64,000 nucleotides of DNA, from NCBI RefSeq assembly GCF_012489685.1, contig NC_080044.1, forward strand, positions 26,268,369 to 26,332,368, given 5' to 3'. Origin of the DNA: Lotus japonicus (lineage: Eukaryota; Streptophyta; Magnoliopsida; Fabales; Fabaceae). The translations under genes were made by a program, and so were the position numbers. The notes under the pieces were generated by a model. That model was not told where the DNA came from and did no database searches. It saw nothing but the letters and a program-made list of their open reading frames with translations. This document shows positions 11,707-23,260 of this stretch, one piece after another (within the stretch, counting starts at the first letter, position 1; each line of letters begins with the position of its first letter).

Positions 11707-13110
11707 TGATGACCCGGGTTTATATGATGTTTTTATGGTTTTTCCTTGTAGGTTTTGAGTCTTTTTCTTGTGTCTCATGTAGTGTTTCATGCATTCTCAT
11801 GCATTTTTACTTTTATTTGTGCATTTGCATTAGTTTAGTAATTATGTAGTTTTATAAGGACTTTAGTTGCATTTTAGTATAGTTTTGAGTCTTTTGTTAA
11901 TTGTCATTAGTTTTGAGTCCCTTGTGCAATTAAATGGTTGGTATTCTTGATATTTTTCCTTGAGCTTTGATGAGAGTAATCAGGTCTGAAACTGAAGAAG
12001 AAGGAAGGTCAAGAAGCTTGGTGAATTGAAGGGAGGCTTAAAGAGGCATAAAGAGGAGTTAAAATGAAGATCAAGGGCCTTTCCAGCGAGTCTGAGCGCC
12101 TAGGCATGCTCCATTGGCGCCTAGGCGCCAATTGCCCTGTTCCAGAAATTGGAATTGGCGCCTAGGCGCTCTGAATTGACGCTCAGGCGCTCTGAATTGG
12201 CGCCTAGGCGCCAATTACCTTCCAGAGGCACTTTTTCAGCATGGAATTGGCGCTCAGGCGCTCTGAATTGGCGCCTGAGCGCCCGGAACAACCCAAACTC
12301 GTGATTTTTGCCTATAAATAGGATTTTAGTCATTTTCTTTTGGAATCTGGGATATCTATTCCATTTTTACATAAGTTTAGAAGGAGAGGAACATCTAGGA
12401 GAGTGAGAGGGCTTCCAAGCTTGTAATTCAGGTTCTTAGCCAAGCATGACTCTTGCCATGCTTGGCTCTTGCCATGCTTGGCTAATCTCTCTTCTTTTGC
12501 TTTGGATTTTTTTGTAAGACTTTTTATATTTGAGTTATAATCTTAAGTTCTTTCCCACATGTTCTTATTCTTTCCTTGAATCTCATTTTTTGAATATCAA
12601 TCTAAGCTTGTATGCATGCTTGCTTTATGCTTTTCTATAATCAGAACGAAAGTTTGTTATAGATTAGGGAACCGATTTGGGATTACCCCTTCTATACTTG
12701 CTACTAGGAATAGAGGAAGGGTTGGGGTTTGATGGCCTGAATTTGCATGATCTAAAACCTCATATAAATGACTAAGTACACAAGGAATTGGGCGTAGCTT
12801 TTAGTATGGGAGAATTGCTTATGTGAGGAATCAATAAGTGAGTAACTAGGCTATATCATCAAGGAGAGATTCATGAGTTCATGTGCTTAGAATGATGTGC
12901 TTAAATTGACTAGTTGAACAAGAACCCAAAGCATGTTATTTTCTGAATTGTCTTTTTATTTTTCCTTTTCCTTATTACTACTTCGACATATCTTTGTTTC
13001 AATAATACAAACATTCATTCTCAAGGCTTAAGCTGAATTTAGTCACTCACAATCCCTGTGGTTCGATAATTAAAACCGGGTGGATTCGTACACTTGCGGA
13101 TTTACCAACA
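11707..13110 (+). repeat. 3' LTR of element 2
   Basis: TGATGACCC...CCAACA, 1,404 bp. A TATA box (CCTATAAATAGG, about 12311-12322) follows the palindrome array at 12093-12287. Confidence 0.9.
12093..12287. repeat. palindromic minisatellite upstream of the TATA box
   Basis: At least seven GC-rich inverted-repeat units with core GGCGCCTAGGCGCC or GGCGCTCAGGCGCTC, joined by CTGAATT or CCAATT linkers. Two units are perfect palindromes of 20 bp (12113-12132) and 22 bp (12195-12216). The array ends about 25 bp before the TATA box. The other family LTR has a shorter form at 8932-9031, so copy number varies. It may bind a regulator or fold into hairpins; neither is shown by sequence alone. Confidence 0.9.
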
Positions 13111-13178
13111 AGCTTGCCTCCTCTTATCCTACGGGACTCTTCGCCCTGATTCTTCCCCTTCCTTTCATCGCCGTCACT
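13111..13178 (-). mobile_element. T1 fragment (Tat-like gypsy, pol side of the split)
   Basis: About 68 bp that aligns over its length with 40832-40899 of T2, in the region after the protease. It lies between the Athila-type LTR and the SIRE LTR and is in the same orientation as the T1 part at 33369-34583. T1 was therefore broken here by both insertions. The T2-equivalent bases 40900-42150 are absent from T1. Confidence 0.8.
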
Positions 13179-14388
13179 TGTAAGATCAAGTTTTGATCAA
13201 GTAGTACAACTCTTATGTTTTGATGATTACAAGTTAACATTTCAGTATGAACAATTATGGTACTCTAACGTGTCTTTCTGAGTGTGCTGTTTACAGGCTC
13301 TGACCTCAATTCAATCTCACACAAATCAGAAGCACTGTGCATAAAGAGTGACCCAAGCAACGCTTTCGCAACATCTATGTTCACTACGAACAGTAGAAAT
13401 GCTTCAGAAGATCTGAAGTTATACAAGCTCTGATAAGGACTCAGTCACTAGAAGTTCTGAAGATCCAGAAGTTCTGACAACCAAGCAACACTGAAGGTTC
13501 AGATGTTCTGATGGTGTGGAAGACTCTGAAGATCCAGAAGCTGAATAGTGGAATCTCTGATGTCCATAAGCAAGAAACTCTGAAGACCATGTACTTCCCT
13601 CTGAGTTCAGAATCAGAAGATACAACGGTCAGAGGATCTGTGCTTTCCCTCTGACTCTGATCAACCGGCTTCACAAGTTCCAACATGAAGCATTCCCCTG
13701 ATCAGAAGTCTCCTAGGTTTAAAGGTCAAGTCACTATCCAAGTACAAAAGCAACTGTACCTTCCTGACGACCTACCTAACGTTCTCAGCCACAGCAGAAG
13801 CTGGAATTTCCAGAACTGCCCTCCAACGGTAGCATTTCCATGCAGCGTTCAAACCCTAATCCTTGGAGTATAAATAGAGGCTGAAGTTTGAAAGATGCGG
13901 TGGGAAGAATTTACACAAGCACAAGCTATATTCAAAAACCTCCAAGCATTCTTTCATCTGAAATTCATTGTGTTTACTATTAGCTTTTCAGAAGCAAATC
14001 TCTTGTAAACATTCTTTGTTAAACAGTTTGTTTAGTTCCTTTAGGAGATCACGGTTGATCGGATCCTAGAGAAGACTAAGAGAGTGAATCTTAGTGTGAG
14101 CTAAGTCAGTCTAATTGTTAGTCACTTGTAGGTTTCAAGTGCAGTTGTAACACTTTACCTGATTAGTGGATTGCCTTCATTCTAAGAAGGAAGAAATCAC
14201 CTTGACGGGTGGACTGGATTAGCTTGAGGGATTTATCAAGTGAACCAGGATAAAAATCCTTGTGTGCTTTTCTATCTCTTATCTTTAGCACTTAAGTTCT
14301 CGAAAGATTTGCTAGAATCTTTAAGGTGGAAGTTTTTACTTGAAAACGTTATTCAAACCCCTCCTTTCTACCGTTTTTCATACCTTCA
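13179..14388 (+). repeat. 5' LTR of the SIRE element
   Basis: Starts TGTAAGATC and ends TACCTTCA, 1,210 bp. TATA box GTATAAATAGAGG at about 13868. It contains many GAAG/TCTGA-type short direct repeats. Confidence 0.95.
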
Positions 14389-14390
14389 AT

Positions 14391-14404
14391 TGGTATCAGA
14401 GCGC
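14391..14404 (+). other. primer-binding site (initiator tRNA-Met type)
   Basis: TGGTATCAGAGCGC lies two bases after the 5' LTR. This is the usual copia PBS, complementary to the 3' end of initiator tRNA-Met. Confidence 0.9.
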
Positions 14405-14460
14405 AAGTTCTGATTACCACACCTAACAGTGTTCAGTGATCCGGGCCGGTGTGAAAAACA

Positions 14461-16367
14461 ATGGCTACCACCAGTGAAACTCAAAGAGATGGTTACAATG
14501 CAAAGCCTCCCATGTTCGACGGTCAAAGATTGGAATATTGGAAAGACAGACTTGAAAGTTTCTTTCTGGGTTTCGATGCAGATCTCTGGGATATTATTGT
14601 GGATGGCTATGAGCGTCCAGTTGATGCAGAAGGCAAGAAGATCCCAAGGTCAGAGATGACTGCAGATCAAAAGAAGCTTTACTCACAACATCACAAAGCT
14701 AGAGCAATTCTTCTAAGTGCTATCTCTTATGAAGAGTACCAGAAGATTACAGATCGTGAGTTGGAAAGGGCATCTTTGAATCCTTGAAGATGTCTCATGC
14801 AGGAAACAACAAAGTCAAAGAATCAAAGGCATTGTCTTTGATCCAAAAGTATGAATCCTTCGTCATGGAGCCAAACGAGTCCATTGAAGAAATATTTTCC
14901 AGATTTCAGTTGCTTGTAGCTGGAATTCGACCTCTCAACAAGAGCTACACAACAAAAGATCATGTCATAAGGGTCATCAGATGTCTTCCTGAAAGCTGGA
15001 TGCCCTTGGTGACTTCAATAGAGCTCACAAGAGATGTTGAGCATATGAGTCTAGAAGAACTCATCAGCATACTGAAGTGCCATGAGCTGAAGCGCTCAGA
15101 GATGCAAGATCTGAGGAAGAATTCAATAGCCTTAAAATCCAAATCTGAGAAGGCTAAAGCAGAGAAGTCAAAAGCTCTTCAAGCTGAAGAAGAAGAATCT
15201 GAAGAAGCATCAGAAGATTCTGATGAAGATGAGCTGACTCTGATATCTAAGAGACTCAACCGAATCTGGAAGCATAGGCAGAGCAAGTACAAAGGCTCTG
15301 GAAAGGCCAAAGGAAAGTCTGAATCCTCAGGTCAGAAGAAGTCCTCACTTAAGGAAGTCACATGCTTTGAGTGCAAAGAATCTGGGCACTACAAAAGTGA
15401 CTGTCCAAAATTGAAGAAGGACAAGAAGCCAAAGAAGCACTTCAAGACCAAGAAAAGTCTGATGGTGACGTTCGATGAATCAGAGTCAGAGGATGTTGAC
15501 TCTGATGGTGAAGTCCAAGGACTCATGGCCATTGTCAAAGACAAAGGAGCAGAGTCAAAGGAAGCTGTTGACTCTGACTCAGAATCAGAAGGAGATCCTA
15601 AGTCAGACGATGAAAATGAGGTATTCGCTTCTTTCTCTACCTCTGAACTGAATCATGCTTTGTCTGATATTATGGATAAGTATAACTCTTTGTTGTCTAA
15701 GCATAAGAAGCTGAAAAAGAACTTATCTGTTGTTTCTAAAACTCCTTCTGAACATGAGAAAATCATATCTGATTTGAAAAATGATAACCATGCTTTAGTT
15801 AATTCTAACTCTGTGCTTAAGAACAAAATTGCTAAGTTAGAAGAAGTTATTGCCTGCGATGCCTCTGATAGTAAGCATGAATCTAAGTATGAAAAGTCTT
15901 TTCAAAGATTCCTGGCTAAAAGCGTAGATAGAAGCTTGATGGCTTCATTGATCTATGGCGTGAGCAGAAATGGAATGTGTGGCATTGGGTATTCTAAACC
16001 AATTAGAAATGAGCCTTCTGTGCCCAAAGCTAAATCCTTGTATGAATGCTTTGTTCCCTCTGGTACCATATTGCCTGATCCTTTACCTGCTGAAGTTGCT
16101 AAACCTCCTCTTAAAAAGGGATCCTTCTCCATGTCTAAATATCATGCAAACATTCCTTTACATTATCATGTTGAGAAACCCAAGGTGACCAGAACCTCTG
16201 GGGTAACTAACAAGAGAGGACCCAGAAAATGGGTACCTAAGGATAAGATTATCTATGTTGCTGATATCCTTGATAGCTCCACTGAAACACCAGTCATGGT
16301 ATCTGGACAGTGGATGCTCGCGTCACATGACGGGAGAAAGGCGTATGTTCCAAGAGCTAAAACTTAA
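14461..16367 (+). pseudogene. gag: SIRE gag, frameshifted
   Basis: Starts MATTSETQRDGYNAKPP, with the copia gag opening FDGQRLEYWKDRLESFF, and ends early at 14787. The same protein goes on from about 14770 in another frame, so one base has been lost near 14760-14768. The second part has the UBN2-type gag core (ESIEEIFSRFQ, about 14878; LTRDVEHMSLEELISIL, about 15024), a K/E-rich region and the CCHC knuckle CFECKESGHYKSDC (15363-15404). An acidic stretch and a coiled-coil-like segment (about 15640-15850) follow. The gag frame overlaps pol over 16255-16367 in a different frame. Whether that offset is an ancestral frameshift site or decay cannot be told here. Confidence 0.9.
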
Positions 16368-19359
16368 GCCTGGAGGTGAAGTTGGCTTTGGTGGCAACGA
16401 AAAGGGTAAAATTGTTGGTACTGGTACTATTTGTGTAGATAGTAGTTCATGCATTGATAATGTGTTATTGGTAGACGGCTTAACTCATAACTTATTGTCT
16501 ATAAGTCAATTAGCTGACAAGGGTTATGATGTTATCTTTAATCAAAAGTCCTGCCGGGCTGTAAGTCAGATCGATGGCTCTGTTCTGTTTAACAGCAAGA
16601 GGAAGAACAACATATATAAGATCAGATTATCTGAGTTGGAGGCTCAGAATGTGAAGTGCCTTCTGTCTGTTAATGAAGAGCAATGGGTATGGCATAGACG
16701 GTTAGGGCATGCTAGTATGAGAAAGATTTCTCAACTGAGCAAGATAAACCTTGTCAGGGGCTTGCCCACTCTGAAGTTCGCTTCAGACGCTCTTTGTGAA
16801 GCATGTCAGAAAGGCAAATTCACAAAAGTCCCTTTCAAGGCTAAGAATGTTGTCTCAACCTCAAGGCCGTTGGAACTTCTGCATATCGACCTTTTTGGAC
16901 CAGTGAAAACTGAGTCTATAGGTGGCAAGAGATATGGGATGGTCATCGTTGACGACTATAGCCGCTGGACATGGGTAAAGTTTCTAACCCGCAAGGATGA
17001 GTCTCATGATGCGTTCTCTACCTTCATAGCCCAAGTGCAAAACGAGAAGGCTTGTAGGATTGTGCGTGTCAGAAGTGACCATGGTGGAGAATTTGAGAAT
17101 GACAAGTTTGAGAGTCTGTTTGATTCCTATGGAATTGCACATGATTTCTCTTGTCCCAGAACTCCTCAACAGAATGGTGTTGTTGAGAGGAAGAACAGAA
17201 CTCTTCAGGAGATGGCTAGAACCATGCTCCAAGAAACTAGCATGGCTAAGCACTTTTGGGCAGAGGCAGTAAATACAACATGTTACATTCAGAACAGAAT
17301 CTCTGTGAGACCAATTCTGAATAAGACTCCCTATGAATTGTGGAAGAACATAAAACCCAACATTTCTTACTTTCATCCTTTTGGTTGCGTTTGCTATGTT
17401 CTTAATACTAAGGATAGATTGCATAAATTTGATGCTAAGTCTTCTAAATGTTTATTACTTGGTTATTCTGAGAGATCTAAAGGCTTTAGATTTTATAATA
17501 CTGATGCTAAGACTATTGAAGAATCTATTCATGTCAGATTTGACGATAAGCTTGACTCTGACCAGTCAAAGCTAGTTGAGAAATTTGCAGATTTAAGTAT
17601 AAATGTTTCTGACAAAGGCAAAGCTCCAGAGGAAGCTGAGCTAGAGGAAGATGATCCAGAAGAAGAAGCTGGTCCCTCTGATTCACAAAATCTGAAGAAG
17701 AGCAGAATCACTGCAGCTCATCCTAAGGAATTGATTCTGGGCAACAAAGACGAACCAGTCAGAACCAGATCAGCCTTCAGACCTTCTGAAGAGACCTTGC
17801 TTAGTCTGAAAGGATTGGTGTCCTTAACTGAACCCAAGTCCATAGATGAAGCTCTTCAGGACAAGGATTGGATTCTGGCCATGGAAGAAGAATTGAATCA
17901 ATTCTCCAAGAACGATGTTTGGAGCTTAGTGAAGAAGCCTGAGAGTGTCCATGTAATTGGAACAAAGTGGGTGTTCAGAAACAAGTTGAATGATAAATGA
18001 GATGTAGTCAGAAACAAGGCAAGGCTTGTTGCTCAAGGCTACAGCCAGCAGGAAGGAATAGACTACACAGAAACATTTGCTCCAGTAGCAAGACTAGAAG
18101 CAATCAGACTGTTGATCTCTTTCTCAGTGAATCACAACATAATTCTACATCAGATGGATGTTAAGAGTGCCTTCCTAAATGGATATATATCAGAGGAAGT
18201 CTACGTTCATCAACCCCCAGGTTTAGAGGATGAAAAGAAACCAGACCATGTGTTCAAGTTGAAGAAATCACTCTATGGTCTGAAGCAAGCTCCCAGAGCA
18301 TGGTATGAGAGACTCAGCTCATTCCTTCTGGAGAATAAGTTTGTAAGGGGTAAAGTAGATACAACTCTCTTTTGCAAAACTTACAAAGATGATATCTTAA
18401 TTGTGCAAATTTATGTTGATGATATTATATTTGGTTCTGCTAATCAATCTCTATGCAAAGAATTTTCTAAGATGATGCAGGCTGAAATTGAGATGAGTAT
18501 GATGGGAGAACTCAAGTACTTTCTGGGTATACAAGTTGATCAAACACCAGAAGGAACATATATCCATCAGAGCAAGTACACTAAAGAACTTCTGAAGAAT
18601 TTCAATATGCTGGAATCTACAGTGGCCAAGACTCCAATGCATCCTACATGCATTCTGGAGAAAGAAGATGAAAGTGGTAAAGTATGTCAGAAGCTCTATC
18701 GTGGGATGATAGGTTCACTTCTATACTTAACTGCATCTAGGCCAGATATATTGTTTAGTGTTCACTTATGTGCTCGTTTCCAATCAGATCCAAGAGAAAC
18801 CCACTTAACTGTTGTTAAGAGGATCCTAAGGTATCTGAAAGGTATCACTAACCTTGGCTTGATGTATAAGAAAACATCAGAATATAAGCTTTCAGGTTAT
18901 TGTGATGCTGATTATGCTGGAGATAGAACAGAGAGAAAAAGCACTTCTGGAAATTGTCAATTTCTGGGAAGCAACTTAGTCTCATGGGCAAGCAAGAGGC
19001 AATCAACCATTGCACTATCAACTGCAGAGGCAGAATATATCTCAGCAGCAATATGCAGCACCCAGATGCTCTGGATGAAACATCAGCTGGAGGACTATCA
19101 GATCCTTGAGAGCAATATCCCAATCTATTATGATAACACTGCTGCAATCTCATTGAGTAAGAATCCTATCTTACATTCAAGGGCAAAACACATTGAGGTA
19201 AAGTATCATTTTATTAGAGATTATGTACAGAAGGGCGTACTTCTTCTGAAGTTTGTTGATACTGACCATCAATGGGCAGATATCTTTACAAAGCCCTTAG
19301 CAGAGGATAGATTTAATTTCATTCTGAAAAATCTGAATATGGACTTTTGTCCAGCATGA
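16255..19359 (+). pseudogene. pol: SIRE pol: integrase, reverse transcriptase, RNase H
   Basis: Protease-side WYLDSGCSRHMTG (about 16300) is followed by a GAG-pre-integrase HHCC region (HRRLGH about 16693, CEACQKGK about 16798). The DDE integrase core has DLFGP (about 16889), RSDHGGEFEN (about 17070) and VVERKNRT (about 17182). The RT has DVKSAFLNG (about 18157), LKQAPRAWY (about 18280) and catalytic YVDD (about 18412). RNase H has CDADYAGD (about 18901) and ends ADIFTKPL (about 19276). A single in-frame TGA at 17998-18000 splits the ORF just before RT; both sides stay in one frame. From the family pattern a Gly codon is expected there (GGA to TGA). Confidence 0.93.
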
Positions 19360-19774
19360 AGATGGATCAGAACCTCTGACTATGATACTTCTTTATCAGA
19401 AAATGTCTAGTCCAGAAGGTAACTCAATCTGAAGCTGAGACAGTAAACGTGTGTCAGTTTCACTGATGCATAGTTCCTTGTGCCCGTGCTGACAGTCTGT
19501 CGTAATGAGTGTTGATGTGCTTCTCTCCTGCGTGTGATAAGTGTATTTACTGTTACTATCATGTCTTTAATTTTTAACCGTTGATCTTAAATTGCTTTTT
19601 GAATCAACAACGGTTATTTGTCAAAACCCACTATACACACACGATCTCCTACACTATCGGTTTTTACTCTCTCTCTCTTCTGTATTTTCAAAAACCGCTA
19701 CCCACGATCTCTCTCTCGCTCTCTATTCATCCTTCAACCTCATCTTCAACCCTAAACCTTCAACCGCTCCAACA
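19360..19774 (+). other. spacer between pol and env-like ORF
   Basis: 415 bp with no supported gene. It includes CT-rich stretches (about 19660-19740) just before the env-like start. A longer ORF beginning at 19592 only extends the env-like frame upstream and lacks conserved features. Confidence 0.6.
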
Positions 19775-22664
19775 ATGGTGAGACAAACCAGACCTGAAGC
19801 CGCTGAAGCAACCAGGTTCCCTCACATGGTAGTGGGTCAAGCAACAGGCCAATTGGGTCCTGAAGCTCCTGCTCAAGGTCAAGCTCAAGAGCAGATAATT
19901 CTGATTGCAGAACGGGGCTGTGCCGTTCACTGCGTATACGCTCCTGAAGAACTTCAAGTACTGGCAGAATGGAGATTCGACCTCGACAATCTTGCTGCAA
20001 ATGGGTATGATCTTCGTCCTGAAGTCCGTGTTCAAGGCTGGGAGAATTACTTCAACAGGCTTCGAGGACCGGTGTATGACAAATTGGTTAAGGAATTCTG
20101 GAAGCACGCTGACTGCGATGACACTCAGGTGGTCTCCCACATTGCTGGAAGGAGAATCATAATTACTGAGAAGTCATTCGTGAATCTGCTGGGTGCAGAC
20201 ACTGCACGTGGGTATCGATTCCAATTCACTGAATCGAAGCTGAAACCCAAAACGAAGGATGAGACCAACAAGGCCCTGTACACCACTTACAAACCGGGCA
20301 AGACTGATTACAAGGTGGTGGATCTTCATCCCAAGCTCAGAATCTGGCACAAGATTCTGCTGCACTGTATCAACCAGAGGCCAAAGGGCAGTTCCCCAGA
20401 TTACATCAACTTCTGCCAGAAGGCAATGTTGGTTTTCATCCAAGACAAGAAGAAAATCTGCCTCCCCTTCTTCTTGTTCTCTTACTTGAAGGAGTGTATC
20501 AAGAAGTCCAGAACTACTGCCTCCATCAAGTCCGCCATCAAGTATATCCCCTTTGGGAGATTGCTGTCTGATCTCTTCATTGAGAGCAGCCTTGTGCAAG
20601 ATCTGGTCAATGCTGGATGCACAGAGGATCTGACCACCATCGTCAGTGATGTCTTCACTGCTAATTCCTTGAAGAAGATGGGTCTAGTCAAAAAGAAAAT
20701 AGCTCCTGCTCATGAAGATACATCTTCTGAAATCAGACAAAGAAGAGTCCCTCTGAACGACTTTCCTTTGTGGACCCAGGCAGACAACCCTGAAGCAATT
20801 AGGTGCTTCGTTGATGATCTGAAGAATCAAGGCTTTGAGATTGATGTCGATGAATTCTTCAGACTGCTGCCTCCAGCTCCAGAGTTTGACTCTCCTCCCA
20901 AGAGGAAGGTTCAGAGGAAGATGGTCTTAGAAGAATCCTCTGAGGAATCAGATGTCCCTCTGAAGAAGAAGAAGGCTGACCAGTCCAAGAGAAAACATGA
21001 TGAAACCAGCAAGCCAGATGATGGTGATGATGGTGATAATGAGGATGGTCCCCCTCCGCCAAAGAAAAAAGAAGCAAGTCAGAATAGTGGAGAAGCCTAC
21101 CCGGGTGGAACCAGCTGCTCAAGTGGTCAGAAGGATTGCAACTCCTTCCAGAGTGACTAGATCATCAGCGCAATCATCAAGTAAGTCTGCTGCTGATTCT
21201 GATGATGATTTGAATTTATTTGATGCACTCCCCATTTCTGCTATGCTCAAACAATCTTCAAACCCACTCACTCCCATTCCTGAGTCCCAACCAGCTGCAC
21301 AAACCACCTCTCCACCCAATTCCCCAAGGTCTTCATTTTTCCAACCTTCTCCAAATGAAGCACCTCTCTGGAACATGCTTCAGAACCAACCTTCCAGACA
21401 AGATACACCAACCTCTCCCATCACAATCCAACAAGAACCAATCATTCTTGAACCCTCTGGACCTGAACTTACCATTCCTGTCCAACCACAACCAGAACCA
21501 GAACCCAGAACGTCTGATCACTCTGTCCCCAGAGCATCAGCACGTAAAACTGCCAGAACCACTGATACAGACTCCTCCACAGCCTATACACCTGTATCAT
21601 TCCCAACCAACGTTGCTGACTCCTCTCCCTCCAATAACTCTGAATCAATTAGAAAATTCATGGAGGTCAGAAAAGAAAAGGTGTCTACCTTAGAAGAGTA
21701 TTACCTCACTTGTCCAAGCCCTAGGAGATATCCTGGCCCTAGACCTGAACGTCTAGTTGACCCAGATGAACCTATCTTGGCCAATCCCTTACATGAGGCA
21801 GACCCTTTGGCTCACCAGGCTCAACCTGACCCTGTCCAACAAGAGCCAGTTCAACCAGACCTTGAACAATCTGTGTCTAACCACTCTTCGGTTAGATCAC
21901 CCAATCCTCTGGTTGACACTTTAGAACCACACCTTGGAGCCTCTGAACCTCATGTCCAATCCTTTGACATTGGCTCTCCCCAAGGTGCCTCTGAAGCTCA
22001 CAGTAGCAATCACCCAGCCTCTCCAGAAACCAACCTCTCTATAGTTCCCTACACTCACCTCAGACCCACCTCTCTCTCTGAGTGCATCAATATTTTCAAT
22101 CATGAAGCTTCTTTGATGCTACGCAATGTACAAGGTCAGACTGACCTAAGCGAGAATGCTGAGTCTGTGGCTGAAGAGTGGAATAGTCTGAGCACTTGGC
22201 TAGTAGCTCAGGTTCCCATTATGATGCAGCTTCTGACTGTAGAAAGGAATCAGAGGATCGAGGCTGCAAAGCAGAGATTTGCACGAAGGGTGGCTCTTCA
22301 TGAAAAACAACAGAGACATAAGCTTCTTGAAGCTGTTGAAGAGGCCAGAAAAAAGAAAGAGCAAGCAGAAGAAGCTGCACGTCAAGCTGCAACTCAAGCT
22401 GAACAAGCCAGATTAGAGGCAGAACGACTTGAAGCTGAGGCTGAAGCCCTTAGATGCCAAGCACTTGCACCAATGGTTTTTACTCCTGCTGCTTCTGCTT
22501 CCATTCCAGCTCCTCAAGCTGCTCAGAATGTTCCTTCCAGCTCTACTCAGTCAAGCTCGTCCAGACTCGACATCATGGAACAACATCTTGACACTCATGA
22601 GTCTATGCTAATTGAAATGAAGCACATGATGATGGAACTTCTGCGTCGATCTGATAAACCCTAG
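19775..22664 (+). pseudogene. SIRE env-like third ORF, frameshifted
   Basis: The start MVRQTRPEAAEATRF at 19775 is preferred over the 19592 start, which lies in spacer. The N-terminal half (about 20030-20690) resembles what I recall as the 'putative plant transposon protein' type (NYFNRLRGPVYDKLVKEFW). It is followed by an acidic/basic segment with KKKK stretches. The frame stops at 21160, but a second frame carries on from about 21062-21073, where an A-run has changed length. The second part is Pro/Ser/Glu-rich, then has a long Ala/Glu/Lys coiled coil (about 22260-22470) and ends SDKP. No clear signal peptide or membrane anchor is visible, so a real envelope role is doubtful; 'env-like' refers only to position. 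Confidence 0.75.
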
Positions 22665-22766
22665 TTTAAGGATCTTTTCGCTTTTCCTTTTTTAACTTTG
22701 TTTTATTTGGTTAACTTCTGTTTCTTTTTCTTTAGTTATTCTGCTTTGTTTGTTTGTGATTATTTT

Positions 22767-22828
<62 letters not shown>

Positions 22829-23023
22829 CACTCTGTGATTGCAAAAATCTATTTTATTCATAATCAACTGCGTTTACATCATACATTTTTTTTCTTTTTC
22901 CTACATTCTAGAATGGAGGATCCCTCCTCATTCTTCTGCACTCTTGACGCTGCTCTGACCTTTCCTTCCCCAGACGATCCAGTGAATACTGGATGCTGTT
23001 GAGACTGACATTTAGCTCATCCC
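22665..23023 (+). other. post-env segment with AT microsatellite and truncated antisense ORF end (left copy)
   Basis: Duplicate of 30716-31077. It holds the (TA)n tract and, on the minus strand, the last codons of the antisense ORF (about 22913-23023). The rest of that ORF is missing because the sequence switches to an inverted env tail at 23024. Confidence 0.8.
22769..22825. repeat. (AT)n microsatellite
   Basis: Uninterrupted AT dinucleotide tract of about 57 bp. The equivalent tract in the second copy is at 30821-30881, slightly longer. Confidence 0.97.
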
Positions 23024-23260
23024 TAAAAAGAAACAGAAGTTAACCAAATAAAACAAAGTTAAAAAAGGAAAAGCGAAGAGATTCTAAAACTAGGGTTTAT
23101 CAGATCGACGCAGAAGTTCCATCATCATGTGCTTCATTTCAATTAGCATAGACTCATGAGTGTCAAGACGCTGTTCCATGATGTCGAGTCTGGAAGAGCT
23201 TGACTGAGTAGAGCTGGAAGGAACATTCTGAGCAGCTTGAGGAGCTGGAATGGAAGCAGA
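23024..23260 (-). repeat. inverted third copy of the env tail
   Basis: Reverse complement of the env end and following bases (equivalent to about 22494-22735). It ends exactly where element G begins, at a shared GCAGA/A junction. Diagnostic bases match the left copy at some sites and the right copy at others, so it is neither a simple inversion of one nor of the other. Confidence 0.85.

Larger units (their letters stand above)
9864..13110 (+). mobile_element. Athila-type element 2, non-coding derivative
   Basis: A truncated 5' LTR (9864-10292), Asp-type PBS, a short internal region without gag or pol, and a full 3' LTR (11707-13110). The partial 5' LTR is exactly as long (429 bp) as the matching tail of the 3' LTR (12682-13110). 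Its first base is the one next to the element 1 LTR, as expected if element 1 inserted there and the rest of this LTR lies left of the window. The right flank AGCTTGCCT belongs to T1 (compare 40832-40840), so this element is inserted in T1. It could move only with proteins supplied by a relative. Confidence 0.8.

Noticed and set aside
12121..12333. 70-aa minus ORF with repeated RLGANSE-like units
   Set aside because: A by-product of the palindromic minisatellite, not a protein gene.
13441..13686. 81-aa minus-strand ORF repeated in all three SIRE LTRs (also 32415-32660 and, on plus, 3053-3298)
   Set aside because: It recurs only because the LTRs are copies. Composition follows the GAAG/TCTGA repeats and no start context, domain or sign of constraint is seen.
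13685..13873. 62-aa ORF starting MKHSPDQKSPRFK in the SIRE LTRs
   Set aside because: Same reason: present in each LTR copy, ends at the TATA region, no domain.
19592..19774. 61-codon upstream extension of the env-like ORF
   Set aside because: Encoded by CT-rich spacer; the ATG at 19775 begins the part that looks like a protein.
22766..23002. ORF with an IYIYIY repeat across the AT microsatellite
   Set aside because: Low-complexity translation of (AT)n, also at 30749-31057; not a gene.
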